Notes: generated from the sequence alone by a model not told the origin. A stretch of DNA of 64,000 nucleotides from Saltatorellus ferox (GCA_007751475.1 CP036434.1:682001-746000), one strand, 5' to 3'; positions 27,801-36,139 are shown, counted from the first letter of the stretch. A program made the numbers and translations.

Positions 27801-27883
27801 CAGGCCGCAGCGAAGACGGAGTGAAGGAGCCGGTGGCCCGGGGTGGAGCGTGGACGCAAGGCCGGAGTGGAACGTGGACGCAT
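24833..27883 (-). CDS. Subtilisin-like (S8) serine protease lipoprotein with PPC-type N-terminal modules
   Basis: 1016 aa from the ATG at 27881-27883. The frame extends 30 codons upstream, but this start leads into a basic N-region and lipobox (LTLIASCGGGGG). The N-terminal part has two or three PPC-like beta domains (ESEPNDTVSQAND, REPNDIVPQGR). The S8 catalytic domain follows with Asp in RVAVLDTGST (near 494), His in SSFHGSHVAGTIG (near 544) and Ser in QGTSMAAPHVAG (near 726). The C-terminal 250 residues contain a beta-sandwich (LSLSANSLLFETPTAA) and an acidic DEDDDGYICDEGEP loop, possibly calcium-binding. Probably an outer-surface protease. Confidence 0.88.
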   Translation of the reverse strand: MRPRSTPALRPRSTPGHRLLHSVFAAACLTLIASCGGGGGNGDEITPPAGNVGRLSGTVSVLITSEPDPNLESEPNDTVSQANDLGSIAAGDVLRATGSITQPSDVDVFQITAPSRIEVELSFVGTSTSADLDVLLVDPVALNAVERYESSANAESGTFVVKGTAFVVVQAFNGTSDYTLELTGRSLGATITEREPNDIVPQGRYLGTFTSGDNVVVSGSMMTGNSDIFLLAMPTASLTLFTCDFSVGNDLDLYFYDATASLNPSAPFQESISEFIPEVTSVNTPAMTLLAVEVRPFQSANTSWTLDINVGTPRLAGLPIDAATPQLVTLSTEPRASLQDLRSGPKGSQASVLPTELPFPSFTGDLIVKAHAQEATATGRAVSARERLEATVAPMGGRIVGQVPDGPAKVHFDLPGGLDEHEAERYSFALCASLRGRDGIAYAEPDYRVLPMALQQTPNDTYYGLQWHYEQIQLPAAWGVTTGSNSVRVAVLDTGSTPAQDLDDREEPGFDMISNPSVAGDGNGYDSNPRDVGDGNGLQPSSFHGSHVAGTIGAETNNGYGVAGVTWQTQIVHVRVLGIGGGSTFDIINAMLYAAGLPNDSGQTTQLCQVQNLSLGGGGFSQAAQDAVNAATAAGSLIVAAAGNENSSTPSYPAAYQNVLSVAAVDYNRERAPYSNFHATVDIAAPGGDVSADLNGDQYPDGVLSTKPDDSSTPTNFESYSFYQGTSMAAPHVAGVAALVLSQNPGLTPAQVSAILQGTATDLGAPGRDTSYGDGLVNAFAAVSAAAGGGGGPTLSLSANSLLFETPTAAADVIITNVGSGLLQLQSVSATTNSGGAWLSAAFVGSGQAGSTDASSLRVNVDGTGLADGLYEGQVRVESNGGIANLGVALSLGGPGGSGPVYDVFVLAVDIDVSPPETRSQFVLNTGGSLDYLLSQLPAGGYVIVAGTDEDDDGYICDEGEPLCGLYPALGLATRIELSSMGSISGLNFPLESPNFGSMAGAPLEGFRRLPTSGQN

Positions 27884-27998
27884 GGGAGGAACGCGCTGGC
27901 AAGGGATGGGGGGGGAATCGGTGAAGGGGTGAACCCGCCCCGATCCCTCGCATTCTATCCCGTCCATGGGCACTCGGATGAAGGCGCCTTCCTGCGGC

Positions 27999-28697
27999 TC
28001 AGAGGACGACCTCCAGCGGGTGCCCCAGCTCGAAGGAGGTGGGGGTCACGATCGTCGCGTAGGCGAGAACCTCGACGCCGGCCTTCGCCACGCGGCGGAG
28101 GGTCTCGCAGTAGTCGGGGTCGATCTCGTCGGCGGGCGAGAACGTCTTCACGTCCGAGCGTGAGACGCAGAACAGCATCACGCCGCGATCGCCCGCCTGG
28201 ACCACCCTCTCCAGCTCCTCCAGGTGCTTCTTGCCGCGCGTCGTCACCGCGTCCGGGAACAGCGCCGCGTCGCCTTCCCGGAGCGTGGTGTTCTTCACTT
28301 CGACCCAGGCGCGCCCCTTCTCTGGATCCTCCAGGAGCAGGTCGATCCGGCTGCCGGTTCCGTACTTCACCTCGCGGCGAAGGGTGCTGTAGCCCGTGAG
28401 CGCGGGGATCAGTCCGGCCTCCACGGCCTCGTAGGCGAGAGCGTTAGGAAGTCCCGTATCCACGTTGACCCAGGTTCCGTCGACCTCGACGGTCTGAAAC
28501 GTCAGCTGGAGCTTCCGCTTGGGGTCCTGACTGTCCCGGAGTGCGACGCGAGCGCCCTCGGACAGGCAGCCCTTCATCGAGCCCGTATTGGGGCAGTGTG
28601 CGGTCAAAATGTCGCCATTGTCGGCCTCCACGTCCGTCAGGAAGCGCTTGTAGCGCTTGATGAAGCGCCCGATCGTGACTGGCTTGTCGATTTGCAT
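27999..28697 (-). CDS. sfsA: SfsA family (sugar fermentation stimulation protein A)
   Basis: 232 aa using the ATG at 28695-28697 (MQIDKPVTIGRF), the usual SfsA start region; a 17-codon upstream extension is possible. Family blocks: FIKRYKRFLTDVE, AHCPNTGSMKGC, GSRIDLLLEDPEKGRAWVEVKNTTL, FPDAVTTRGKKHLEEL. SfsA has a nucleotide/DNA-binding OB region plus a PD-(D/E)XK-like nuclease fold; the historical link is to sugar (maltose) metabolism in E. coli. Its 5' leader contains a cobalamin-riboswitch-like structure, unexpected for this family. Confidence 0.88.
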   Translation of the reverse strand: MQIDKPVTIGRFIKRYKRFLTDVEADNGDILTAHCPNTGSMKGCLSEGARVALRDSQDPKRKLQLTFQTVEVDGTWVNVDTGLPNALAYEAVEAGLIPALTGYSTLRREVKYGTGSRIDLLLEDPEKGRAWVEVKNTTLREGDAALFPDAVTTRGKKHLEELERVVQAGDRGVMLFCVSRSDVKTFSPADEIDPDYCETLRRVAKAGVEVLAYATIVTPTSFELGHPLEVVL

Positions 28698-28763
28698 GCC
28701 GATGAGCATACGCCAGATGGCGCCGGATTCCCGCTCGTGCTGAGACACGGGGAGGCCCGTTGT

Positions 28764-28964
28764 GGGGCAGGTTCCGGAAGTCGGCAGCCCGGCTCCGATT
28801 CGGCGGGATCGAACTCCGATCGTCTCCCCTGTAGCAGGGTGCCAGGGCGGCTTCTCACCACGATTCCCCGCCCGACACGGTGGTTCAGCTACCCGACGGA
28901 GGCTCCGGCGCGCAGCGCTGGAGCCTCCGGTATTTCCAGCTCAGGCCGAGGCTCCTCGTCGGGT
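28764..28964 (-). promoter_or_regulatory. Cobalamin-riboswitch-like leader upstream of sfsA
   Basis: Read on the minus strand, the leader holds GGGGAATC followed by GTGG-TGAGAAG-CCGC (a P5-like hairpin), then ACCCTGCTAC-AGGGGAGACGA, and ends ACTTCCGGAACCTGCCCC. These resemble the AdoCbl riboswitch core (AGGGAAU, GGUGAGAAUCC, CCCGCNAC...GGGGA-CGA) and its 3' box (CCGGANACCUGCC). A P3-like stem TCGG(G)CGGG/CCCGCCGA (28867-28875 with 28800-28807) closes the core. A P2-like stem ACCCGACG/CGTCGGGT (28957-28964 with 28891-28898) plus a 10-bp hairpin (28897-28929) lies 5'. The 3' end is about 66 nt before the sfsA ATG. Called by eye; the central UGU of the usual core is not conserved. Confidence 0.5.
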
Positions 28965-29052
28965 CCCGCGTGCTACCCGTCACCGCTCATCGGGCAACTT
29001 CTCATGGGCTGTGCTGGTAGCGAGTGAGCGCCCGGCCTATCCTCCTCGCCCC

Positions 29053-30163
29053 ATGGCCGCAACATCCGCAGACTTTCGTGACCGCACCAAGGAGCTCCGC
29101 GGCAGGCTCAGCCTGCTGACGGAGAGTCTTTGACTACCCCACCAAGCTTTCACGATTCGAAGAGATAGAGAAGCTCCAGGAGAGCCCTGACTTCTGGAAC
29201 GACCAGGAGCAAAGTCAGGCGCTCGTCAAGGAGCTGAAGACCCTGCGCCTCTCCGTAGAGCCCGTTCGGACCATCGAGTCGGGCCTCGAAGAGATCGACC
29301 TTCTGGTCGAGATGGGCGAAGAGGGCGGCGACCTCGCCGAGGTCAGCGGCGAGATCGAGGGCACCTTCGCGAAGCTTGACGAGACCCTCGAGCAACTGGA
29401 GTTCCGGGTCATGCTCGGCGGGCCCAGCGACAACCTCGGTGCGTACATTCAGATCAGCGCGGGCGCGGGCGGAATCGATGCCTGTGACTGGGCTTCGATG
29501 CTCATGCGCATGTACATCCGCTGGGCCGAGTCCAAGGACTTCGACATCACCGAGGTCGAACTCAGCCCCGAGGACCAGGGTGGCATCCGCGGCGTCACGC
29601 TGCAGATCGAAGGCCCCTACGCGTTCGGCTACCTCAAGGCGGAGACCGGGGTCCATCGCCTCGTCCGCATCAGTCCCTTCGACGCGCAGGCCCGCCGCCA
29701 GACGGCGTTCGCCTCGGTGGACGTGACGCCTGCGATCGACGACACGATCGACATCGACATCGACGAGTCGGACGTCAAGATCGACACGATGCGCGCGGGC
29801 GGCGCGGGCGGCCAGCACGTCAACAAGACGGAGTCCGCGGTCCGCCTGACGCACCTCCCCACGGGCATCGTCGTACGCTGCCAGAACGAGCGGAGCCAGC
29901 ACAAGAACCGCGCGACCGCGTGGAGCCTGCTAAAAGCCAAGCTACTCGCGCTGGAGGAATCCAAGCGCGACGCCGAGATGGCGAAGCTCTACGGCGAGAA
30001 GGGCGAGATCGCGTGGGGCAGCCAGATTCGCTCCTACGTGCTCAACCCCTACCAGATGGTGAAGGATCACCGGACCAACGTCGAGGAGAGCAACGTGCAG
30101 CGCATCCTGGACGGCGACCTGGACGGCTTCATGGAAGCCTTCCTGAAGTCGCGCAAAGGATGA
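29053..30163 (+). CDS. prfB: Peptide chain release factor 2, with programmed +1 frameshift
   Basis: 369 aa when read as 29053-29130 joined to 29132-30163. The first 26 codons end LLTESL followed by in-frame TGA (29131-29133); a +1 shift at CTT-TGA-C continues as [21 protein letters not shown]. The body has the RF2 anticodon-recognition region, and the peptidyl hydrolysis loop [16 protein letters not shown] (GGQ). The usual length is about 365. RF2 terminates at UAA and UGA, so low RF2 favours the shift and raises its own synthesis. It is divergent from sfsA and convergent with the sulfatase fusion. Confidence 0.95.
29120..29134 (+). other. prfB: Programmed +1 ribosomal frameshift site of prfB
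   Basis: A GGAG internal Shine-Dalgarno-like sequence, a 3-nt spacer, then CTT TGA C. This is the same order and spacing as the well-known E. coli RF2 autoregulatory site. The slip is CTT to TTT, followed by GAC. Confidence 0.93.
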
Positions 30164-30167
30164 GCTT

Positions 30168-30332
30168 TCAGTCGAGGTCGAGGCGCTCGATCCAGACGTT
30201 GCGAAAACGTACCTCGTTGTGGTGGCCTTGCAGCTTGACCGGGCGCGGCTCGGGACCCTCGGGCTGACCCGCGCCGGTCTTGCGCTCGATGGCGACGTCG
30301 TATGGATCAGCGCGCCGTTGTGGAGCACCGTA
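30168..30332 (-). pseudogene. Out-of-frame C-terminal tail of the sulfatase-DUF1080 gene
   Basis: After GETKTEDARI the expected family sequence continues in a second frame as TVLHNGALIH (lesion near 30331) and then in a third frame as DVAIERKTGAGQPEG...LQGHHNEVRFRNVWIERLDLD, ending at a stop at 30168-30170 (lesion near 30302). Each step is explained by loss of one base, 30 nt apart. Both lesions fall within the hexamer CATACG on the coding strand. The restored protein would end 5 bp after the convergent prfB stop. Confidence 0.75.
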
Positions 30333-32286
30333 TGCGTGCGTCTTCTGTCTTCGTCTCGCCTCCTACGCTGGCGGGGGCGAAGCGTGCGGCGCGGAAGAGG
30401 ATGTCGAAGGACTGCCATTCACCGGCCGGCCTGCAGGCCAGGCGATCGGGCTTCTTGAGCCGATAGAGGCTGCCGCAGTCGGAGGCCTGGTAGTCCGCCT
30501 CGGAGATCCCGAAGGAATTCAGGATCTGCAGCTCGTAGCGCTGCTGGATGTACACGCCTGAGTTGCCGTTGGCCTCGTGATCCTTCCCGGGCGCGTCATT
30601 CACGTTGAATTCCACGTGCATGCGGAAGTCCTGATAGCTTTCGGGGGTGATGACGCTGTCCCAGCCGGGCGACGCCGTGAGCACGCCGTCCTCGAATCGC
30701 CAGCCGCTCTCTCCCTCGACTTCGGGGACCATCACGTGCTGGGTCCTGCCCACGAGCTGCACGGCGTCCTCCGAGCGGTCCGGCATCGAAGCGCGCCACT
30801 CGGGGATCCCGCCCTGCGCCAGCTGGGCTTCATGGGCGAGGTGAAACGGCCGCGTCTTCGAGAGCGGCGCGCTCTCGTTCACCATCATGGGCACCGTCTT
30901 CGCCCACCACGCGTCGTAGGCAGCGCGCATGTCGGCGACCACCTCAGGATGCTGGTCGAGGACGTTCTCCTTCTGTCCGGGATCGGCCAGCATGTCGTAC
31001 AGCGCGTCGCCATTCACGAAGCGGAAGCGCGCGGAGCGAACCGCGTAGCCCTTGAACTTGTGCTCGTTGGGATCCGTGCCGGTCGGCCAGCGGCCCTGGT
31101 GGGTGAACAGGTAGCGGTCCGGCCAGGTCACCGTCTGATCGGCTGAAAGGAGCGGCAGCAGGCTACGACCCTCGACCTGCGCGGCCGGGTAGGAGTCCTC
31201 CATTGCGTCCACTCCAGCGATCTGGGCGAGGGTCGGCAGCAGGTCGATGTGCGCGCAGACCTCGTCGACCTGTCTTCCCGGCTCGAAGTGCCCTTCCCAG
31301 GAAACGAAGAGCGGCACGCGCACGCCGCCTTCGTCCGCGGAACCCTTCAGTCCACGCATTCCGGCGTTGTCCATGGCTAGCTCCGCGCCTTCGGCGGTCC
31401 GCCCCAGTATACCCGAGCCCGCGCCAGCGCCGGTCATGCCGTTGTCGGACATGAAGATCACGACGGTGTCGCCGGTCAGGTCCCACGCCGCGAGCCGGTC
31501 GGCGAGCCGGCCCATGTTCTGATCGATGTTCTCGATCATCCCGTAGAAGCCAGCGGTCTCCTTCGAAAAGCCCATGGCCTCGAAGCGCGCGCGGCTCTCC
31601 GGAGGCGCGATGAAGGGGCCGTGCGGCGCGTTGGTGGCGATATAAGCGAAGAAGGGCGTCTCGCTCTCCTTGGCCTCCTCGATCCAGTCGAGCGCCGCTG
31701 AGAAGAACACGTCGGTGCAGAACCCGCGGGTCTGAACGAACGCGCCGTTGTACCGAATCACGGGGTCGAAGTAGAGGTTGCCAGGCGCGTCGGCGCAGCT
31801 GCACCGGTACGCCTGACCGATCCCTCCGGCGCCGTGGATGAAAACCTCGTCGAACCCGCGATTCTGCGGCTGGTAGGGATCCTCGTCGCCGAGATGCCAC
31901 TTGCCGAAGATCGCCGACGTGTACCCGGCCCCCTTCAGTAACTCGGGCAGCGTCGTCGCCTCCAGCGTCATCCGCTCGCGTTCGAGGATCGTGTGCGTCA
32001 CGCCGTTGCGCATCGGATGCCGCCCGGTCATCAGCGCGGAGCGAGTGGGTGCGCACGTGGGACTGACGAGAAAGCGTTCGAAGCGAACGCTCCGATCATG
32101 CAGCGCATCGAGATGTGGAGTCTCGATCCAGGGATGCCCGTGCCGCCCGACGGGCCCGTATCCCTGGTCGTCGGTGACCACGAGGATGATGTTCGGGCGG
32201 TCGGAGCCGAAAGCCAACACCTCGCTGCCGATCAGCACCAAGAGGCCGAGGAGCGCCCTCTGCATGGGATGGGTCCGATGGGTCAT
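30307..32286 (-). CDS. Secreted sulfatase fused to DUF1080/LamG-like domain, C-terminus frameshifted
   Basis: 659 aa as read, from the ATG at 32284-32286 (MTHRTHPMQRALL); the open frame extends upstream without protein-like character. A signal peptide is followed by a sulfatase catalytic domain: NIILVVTDDQGYGPVGRHG, formylglycine site CAPTRSALMTGR (about C78), AIFGKWHLGD, IFMSDNGMTGAG. From about residue 530 there is a DUF1080 (3-keto-disaccharide hydrolase / LamG-like) domain: FEDGVLTASPGWDSVITPESYQDFRMHVEFN and GNSGVYIQQRYELQILNS. The domain normally runs to a LQ-x-HHNEVRFRN-W ending. Here the frame stops early, and the missing end lies out of frame at 30168-30332. Confidence 0.85.
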   Translation of the reverse strand: MTHRTHPMQRALLGLLVLIGSEVLAFGSDRPNIILVVTDDQGYGPVGRHGHPWIETPHLDALHDRSVRFERFLVSPTCAPTRSALMTGRHPMRNGVTHTILERERMTLEATTLPELLKGAGYTSAIFGKWHLGDEDPYQPQNRGFDEVFIHGAGGIGQAYRCSCADAPGNLYFDPVIRYNGAFVQTRGFCTDVFFSAALDWIEEAKESETPFFAYIATNAPHGPFIAPPESRARFEAMGFSKETAGFYGMIENIDQNMGRLADRLAAWDLTGDTVVIFMSDNGMTGAGAGSGILGRTAEGAELAMDNAGMRGLKGSADEGGVRVPLFVSWEGHFEPGRQVDEVCAHIDLLPTLAQIAGVDAMEDSYPAAQVEGRSLLPLLSADQTVTWPDRYLFTHQGRWPTGTDPNEHKFKGYAVRSARFRFVNGDALYDMLADPGQKENVLDQHPEVVADMRAAYDAWWAKTVPMMVNESAPLSKTRPFHLAHEAQLAQGGIPEWRASMPDRSEDAVQLVGRTQHVMVPEVEGESGWRFEDGVLTASPGWDSVITPESYQDFRMHVEFNVNDAPGKDHEANGNSGVYIQQRYELQILNSFGISEADYQASDCGSLYRLKKPDRLACRPAGEWQSFDILFRAARFAPASVGGETKTEDARIRCSTTAR

Positions 32287-32472
32287 GGGAAGATCTTCCG
32301 GGTGGGAGGGGGAGAGGGACGGAGAGCGGATCGTGGAGGATATCCAGAATCGGGGCAACGGGCCGTGCGAACGGCGTAGAAGAGCTGCCTGAGACGCATT
32401 GCAGCGGAGTCATTCCGGTGCGTCGGATGTCACTTGACGAGGGTCGGAGACGAGCGGAGTCTCGACTTCGCC

Positions 32473-33498
32473 ATGAACAAGCTGATCCCCACCCTCGTCG
32501 CCGTTGCGCTCGGCGCGCCCGTTGCATTCTCCCAGGCCTACTCGTACGAGCAGCCCTTGAACCCCAGCGGCCTCTTGCGCGACTCCCAGCTGTGGATCGA
32601 TCCGTCGGGCCAGAACGACCTCGACTCCGACGCGATCTGCTGGGAGGACTTCGAGTTCGCCGTCGACGCGACGATCACGAAGTTGCGCTGGTATGGGGAG
32701 TTCGCGCCCTCGCTCGGCTTCGAAATCTCGTTCCACCACCAGGACCCGAACACCTTCGCGGTTCAGCCCGATCTCTTCCGGCCCGGAGCCCATGCCATCA
32801 GCGAGGAGATCTACACGAACTTCAGCGCCGCGCCCGCGGGAGGCGGACTCTGGCGCTTCGAGGTGGATCTCGTGACGCCCTTGACCTTCGACGCCCACAC
32901 CCGCTACTTCGTTTCGATCGTCGGTCGCACGCCGATCGCCTGGGCCACGTGGGGCTGGGCGGCCACCTCGGCCGGGGTCAACGGAACCTTCTGGTGGGTC
33001 CGCGGCGCGCACATGTATTTCCATCTCGGCGAGAGTCGAGCCGTCTCGCTCTCCACGGGTGACGGCTGGCGCGAGGGCGTCAGCTACTGCACCGCCGAGC
33101 TCAACAGCACGGGGCGCAAGGCCGCGGTCGCCGCCTTCGGCAGCCGCACCGTCGCACAGAACGACCTGATGCTCACCGCGAACAACATGCCGACGAGTGC
33201 CTTCGGTTTCTTCCTCGCGAGTCAGAACCAGGGCTTCGTGGCGCAGCCGTCGGGAAGCCAGGGCAACCTTTGCCTCGGCGGAGCGATCGGCCGCTACGTC
33301 GGCCCGGGACAGATCCTGGATTCCGGCGCGGGCGGACAGTTCGCGCTCACCCTCGACCTGAACCAGATGCCGACGCCGACCGGACTCGTCTCCGCGATGG
33401 CCGGACAGACCTGGAACTTCCAATCGTGGTTCCGGGACTCCGTGGCGGGCCAGGCAACCTCGAACTTCACGGACGCGGTCTCGCTGTCCTTCGTGTAG
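32473..33498 (+). CDS. Secreted protein with recurrent YC...NLCLGG C-terminal domain
   Basis: 341 aa from the ATG at 32473. A signal peptide (about 1-20; LIPTLVAVALGAPVAFSQ) is followed by a beta-rich region with Trp-rich strands (WEDFEFAVDATITKLRWYGEFAP; GWAATSAGVNGTFWWVRG) suggestive of a jelly-roll/discoidin-like fold. A distinct C-terminal domain of about 135 residues starts YCTAELNSTG, contains GNLCLGGAIGRYV and WNFQSWFRD, and ends SNFTDAVSLSF. A diverged copy of the same domain ends the protein at 51750-52769. No enzymatic motif. It begins 187 bp from the divergent sulfatase start. Confidence 0.75.
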   Translation: MNKLIPTLVAVALGAPVAFSQAYSYEQPLNPSGLLRDSQLWIDPSGQNDLDSDAICWEDFEFAVDATITKLRWYGEFAPSLGFEISFHHQDPNTFAVQPDLFRPGAHAISEEIYTNFSAAPAGGGLWRFEVDLVTPLTFDAHTRYFVSIVGRTPIAWATWGWAATSAGVNGTFWWVRGAHMYFHLGESRAVSLSTGDGWREGVSYCTAELNSTGRKAAVAAFGSRTVAQNDLMLTANNMPTSAFGFFLASQNQGFVAQPSGSQGNLCLGGAIGRYVGPGQILDSGAGGQFALTLDLNQMPTPTGLVSAMAGQTWNFQSWFRDSVAGQATSNFTDAVSLSFV

Positions 33499-33595
33499 TC
33501 CGTGGTGGCGGAGCCCGTCGGCGGTCCTCGGATCGCTCGCGAATAAATCCCGACTTGCGCGTCAGAGATCCGGGGTGGCGGCAAGTATCGGGTAG

Positions 33596-36094
33596 ATGAG
33601 CGACTCGGGATTCAAGAATGCGCGCGACCTTCACGCCGCTGACCTCGCGGCCCTTTGGGGCGAGGCGGGGTGGCTTCGCGGGCTTGCCCTGTACCTCGGC
33701 TGCGATGACCAGGCGGCCGATGATGCGGTTCAGGAGACGCTGCTAGCGGCGGGGAGCACTCTTCCCTCGGGCGATCGAGGGGTGCTTCGCGGCTGGCTCG
33801 GTACGGTCCTTCGGAGAAAGGTGGGTATGCGCCGACGTTCCGAGGCGCGGAGGGAGTTCCGCGAGCGTGCCGTGGCCCGGGAAGAAGCCCTGGACCTCGA
33901 CCCAACGAAGCTGATTCAGCGGAAGGAGCTCGAGCAGAGGCTCGCTTCGATCGTGGCGGACCTCAAGCAGCAGGACCGTGAACTGATCGCTCTGCGTCAC
34001 GCGGCGGGCCTGACGCCAGCCGCGATCGCTAGCACCCTCGGCCTCACACCGAACGTCGTGTCGGCGCGCCTGACGCGCATCCATCGTCGCATCGCGGATC
34101 GTCTCGAGGGCGATGAACTCTCTTACTTCGAGGGTCGCGCGGCGGGTGTGCTCGCTTCCCTCGGCGGACTTATCATGAAGAAATCGATCGTGGCGGTGGC
34201 TGTAACTCTTGTCGCGCTGACCGCGGTGTTGACCCTGCGTCGCGGCGTGGACCTCGGTCCATCGGGCAGGCCAACCGCCTCCGCCCCTGCGGCTGCCGTG
34301 AATCTGGTTGATGTCGCCGTCCTGGAGCAGGACCTCTCCGCGATGGGACGCGCGCGGTCGCCAGGCGATCGCGTTGAGCTCGCGCCAGCTTCCGAACCGC
34401 TCGCAACCGCCACGCCGCCCGAGCTGAGTGACGCCGACGCGGAGAACGTTGGAACGATTCGAGTGCGCGTGCACGAAGCCGGGACGGGGCTGCCTGCTGT
34501 AGGCGTCGAGGTAAACACCATTCGTTTCGATCAAGGCGTCCTTTGGTCCAAGCGCCAGACCTGCGAGACGGATCGGGACGGGATCGCACGGCTCGAAGAG
34601 GTGCCCGCGGGAGAGTTTGCGGTCGAAGCTGGCCGAGTAGGAACGGATGGCTACAGTCGTCCACACGCCATGATTCGCCTCGCGGCCGGTGAATCCGTGG
34701 AGCTCGAATTCCTCGTGGACGAAGCAGAGCGTGTTCGAGGACGCGTTGTCGATGAGTCAGGGCAGCCCGTTTCGGGGGCTGCGATTCTCTTGCACGAAAG
34801 CACGGGAGCGCCGGAGTGGCAGGGCACCGTGGCGGGGTACTCCGATCAGGATGGCCGCTTCGAGATCAAGTACGTCGAGGCGGAGCGCAACGTCTCGGCG
34901 TCGAAGCCTGGCTTCGCACCCAGTTCGACCACGAACCTGCGTATGACCTCAGCTCTGGGGGGTACCGAGGTCGAACTCGTTCTGGTTGCCAGGAGAGGAC
35001 GGGTCTTCGGGATCGTCAGTGACTTCGTTGGAGCCCCGATCGAGGGCGCCATGGTGGCGCTGACCCCTGCCTTCTGGACCGAGGCCTATCAGGAGACGGC
35101 CGAGCCGGGCCGCTGGGTCCCCGGTTCCATGCACCGGGTCACCGGCTCCGACGGGCTCTTCGAGTTCGCCGACGTCGCCGTGGGGCCCGTACAGTTGAGC
35201 GCGCGCGCCGTGGATTCCTCGCTCGTCGTTCAGGATGCGAACGTGGCGGACCGCGGACATCACGAGATCGTCTTCCGGTTGAGCCAGGGCGGCGCACTGA
35301 CGGGCCGCTTCCGCATGCCGGACGGTGAACCAGCGGTCGGGATCAAGCTCGAAGTCCTGAGTCAGCCGTTCTCACCCATGGCCTGGATGGTGGCCCGTTC
35401 GGATGAATCCGGCGAATTCGAACTGCGCGGCCTCGGTCCCGGCAAGGTCGAGATCTCCGTGCAAGATCCCAGCGGTGCGACCTACTTCATCGAGACCGTG
35501 GAGTTCCTTGACGGGCAAACCGTTCGCTGGGATCGGATCCTGGAGGTTCCGGCGCGATTCGCCGGCACCTTGCGGTCCGAGGGCGGCGAACCACTGAGCA
35601 GCTGGAGCGTGAAAGCCCGCTCCCTCCGGGAGGGTGTACCTCTCGACAGCTGGCGCGTGGGTCAGGTCGACCCAAGCGGGGCCTTTTCGTTCGACACCGA
35701 CTACGGGACCTCGTTCGAAGTGCAGGTCATGGCGCCGGATTCCTGGTACCTCTCTCCAGCCATGGTGTTGGAGAACGTTTCACCAGCGGAGGGACCTCTT
35801 CACATCGTCGTCCCAGATACCGACGTGCCGCGCGGCGTTCTGATGGGACGCCCATGCGACGAGGCTGGCCAACCGATCGAGGGGACCGTGGAGATCGTCG
35901 ACAGGGCTGGCACTCGCCTGGCGACCGCTGCGTTCAGTGAGTCCGAGGGCTTCGATCTCGCCGTGCTCGATGGAGTGTCGCTCACGGCAGTTCTACGCTC
36001 GAAAGGAAGGAAGGAGCGTCGGCTGGAACTGAATCCCGTCATGGGCGAAGGCGAGCGTCGAGATCTCGGTCTCATCACGCTGGAGAGGCCGTGA
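33596..36094 (+). CDS. ECF sigma factor fused to TM helix and CarboxypepD_reg-like repeats (second copy)
   Basis: 832 aa. A diverged sigma region 2 (about 20-90; CDDQAADDAVQETLLAA, GWLGTVLRRKVGMRRR) and region 4 (about 112-172; LKQQDRELIALRHAAGLTPAAIASTLGLTPNVVSARLTRI) are followed by one TM helix (about 196-213; SIVAVAVTLVALTAVLTL). About six surface beta-sandwich modules follow (VRGRVVDESGQPVSGAAILL, GRVFGIVSDFVGAPIEGAMVAL, ALTGRFRMPDGEPAVGIKL). The linker lacks the WAVALLP motif of the other two fusions, so it is a separate lineage of the same architecture. No anti-sigma gene is adjacent. Regulation through the surface half is inferred. Confidence 0.82.
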   Translation: MSDSGFKNARDLHAADLAALWGEAGWLRGLALYLGCDDQAADDAVQETLLAAGSTLPSGDRGVLRGWLGTVLRRKVGMRRRSEARREFRERAVAREEALDLDPTKLIQRKELEQRLASIVADLKQQDRELIALRHAAGLTPAAIASTLGLTPNVVSARLTRIHRRIADRLEGDELSYFEGRAAGVLASLGGLIMKKSIVAVAVTLVALTAVLTLRRGVDLGPSGRPTASAPAAAVNLVDVAVLEQDLSAMGRARSPGDRVELAPASEPLATATPPELSDADAENVGTIRVRVHEAGTGLPAVGVEVNTIRFDQGVLWSKRQTCETDRDGIARLEEVPAGEFAVEAGRVGTDGYSRPHAMIRLAAGESVELEFLVDEAERVRGRVVDESGQPVSGAAILLHESTGAPEWQGTVAGYSDQDGRFEIKYVEAERNVSASKPGFAPSSTTNLRMTSALGGTEVELVLVARRGRVFGIVSDFVGAPIEGAMVALTPAFWTEAYQETAEPGRWVPGSMHRVTGSDGLFEFADVAVGPVQLSARAVDSSLVVQDANVADRGHHEIVFRLSQGGALTGRFRMPDGEPAVGIKLEVLSQPFSPMAWMVARSDESGEFELRGLGPGKVEISVQDPSGATYFIETVEFLDGQTVRWDRILEVPARFAGTLRSEGGEPLSSWSVKARSLREGVPLDSWRVGQVDPSGAFSFDTDYGTSFEVQVMAPDSWYLSPAMVLENVSPAEGPLHIVVPDTDVPRGVLMGRPCDEAGQPIEGTVEIVDRAGTRLATAAFSESEGFDLAVLDGVSLTAVLRSKGRKERRLELNPVMGEGERRDLGLITLERP

Positions 36095-36139
36095 CCCGAG
36101 CGCGCCTTCGTCCATGAACCGGAAACGGCCGGACGGCCC

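Noticed and set aside
28750-28800. SRP RNA-like string GCAGGTTCCGGAAGTCGGCAGCC on the plus strand (quoted in part: CAGGTTCCGGAAG)
   Set aside because: The conserved SRP helix-8 loop is not completed (GGAAGCAGC missing). The same bases read better as the 3' box of the minus-strand cobalamin-like element.
28785-28885. tRNA-like T-arm (GTTCGATCCC) on the minus strand
   Set aside because: No acceptor stem or anticodon arm can be formed; GATCG/CGATC is a simple hairpin inside the riboswitch-like structure.
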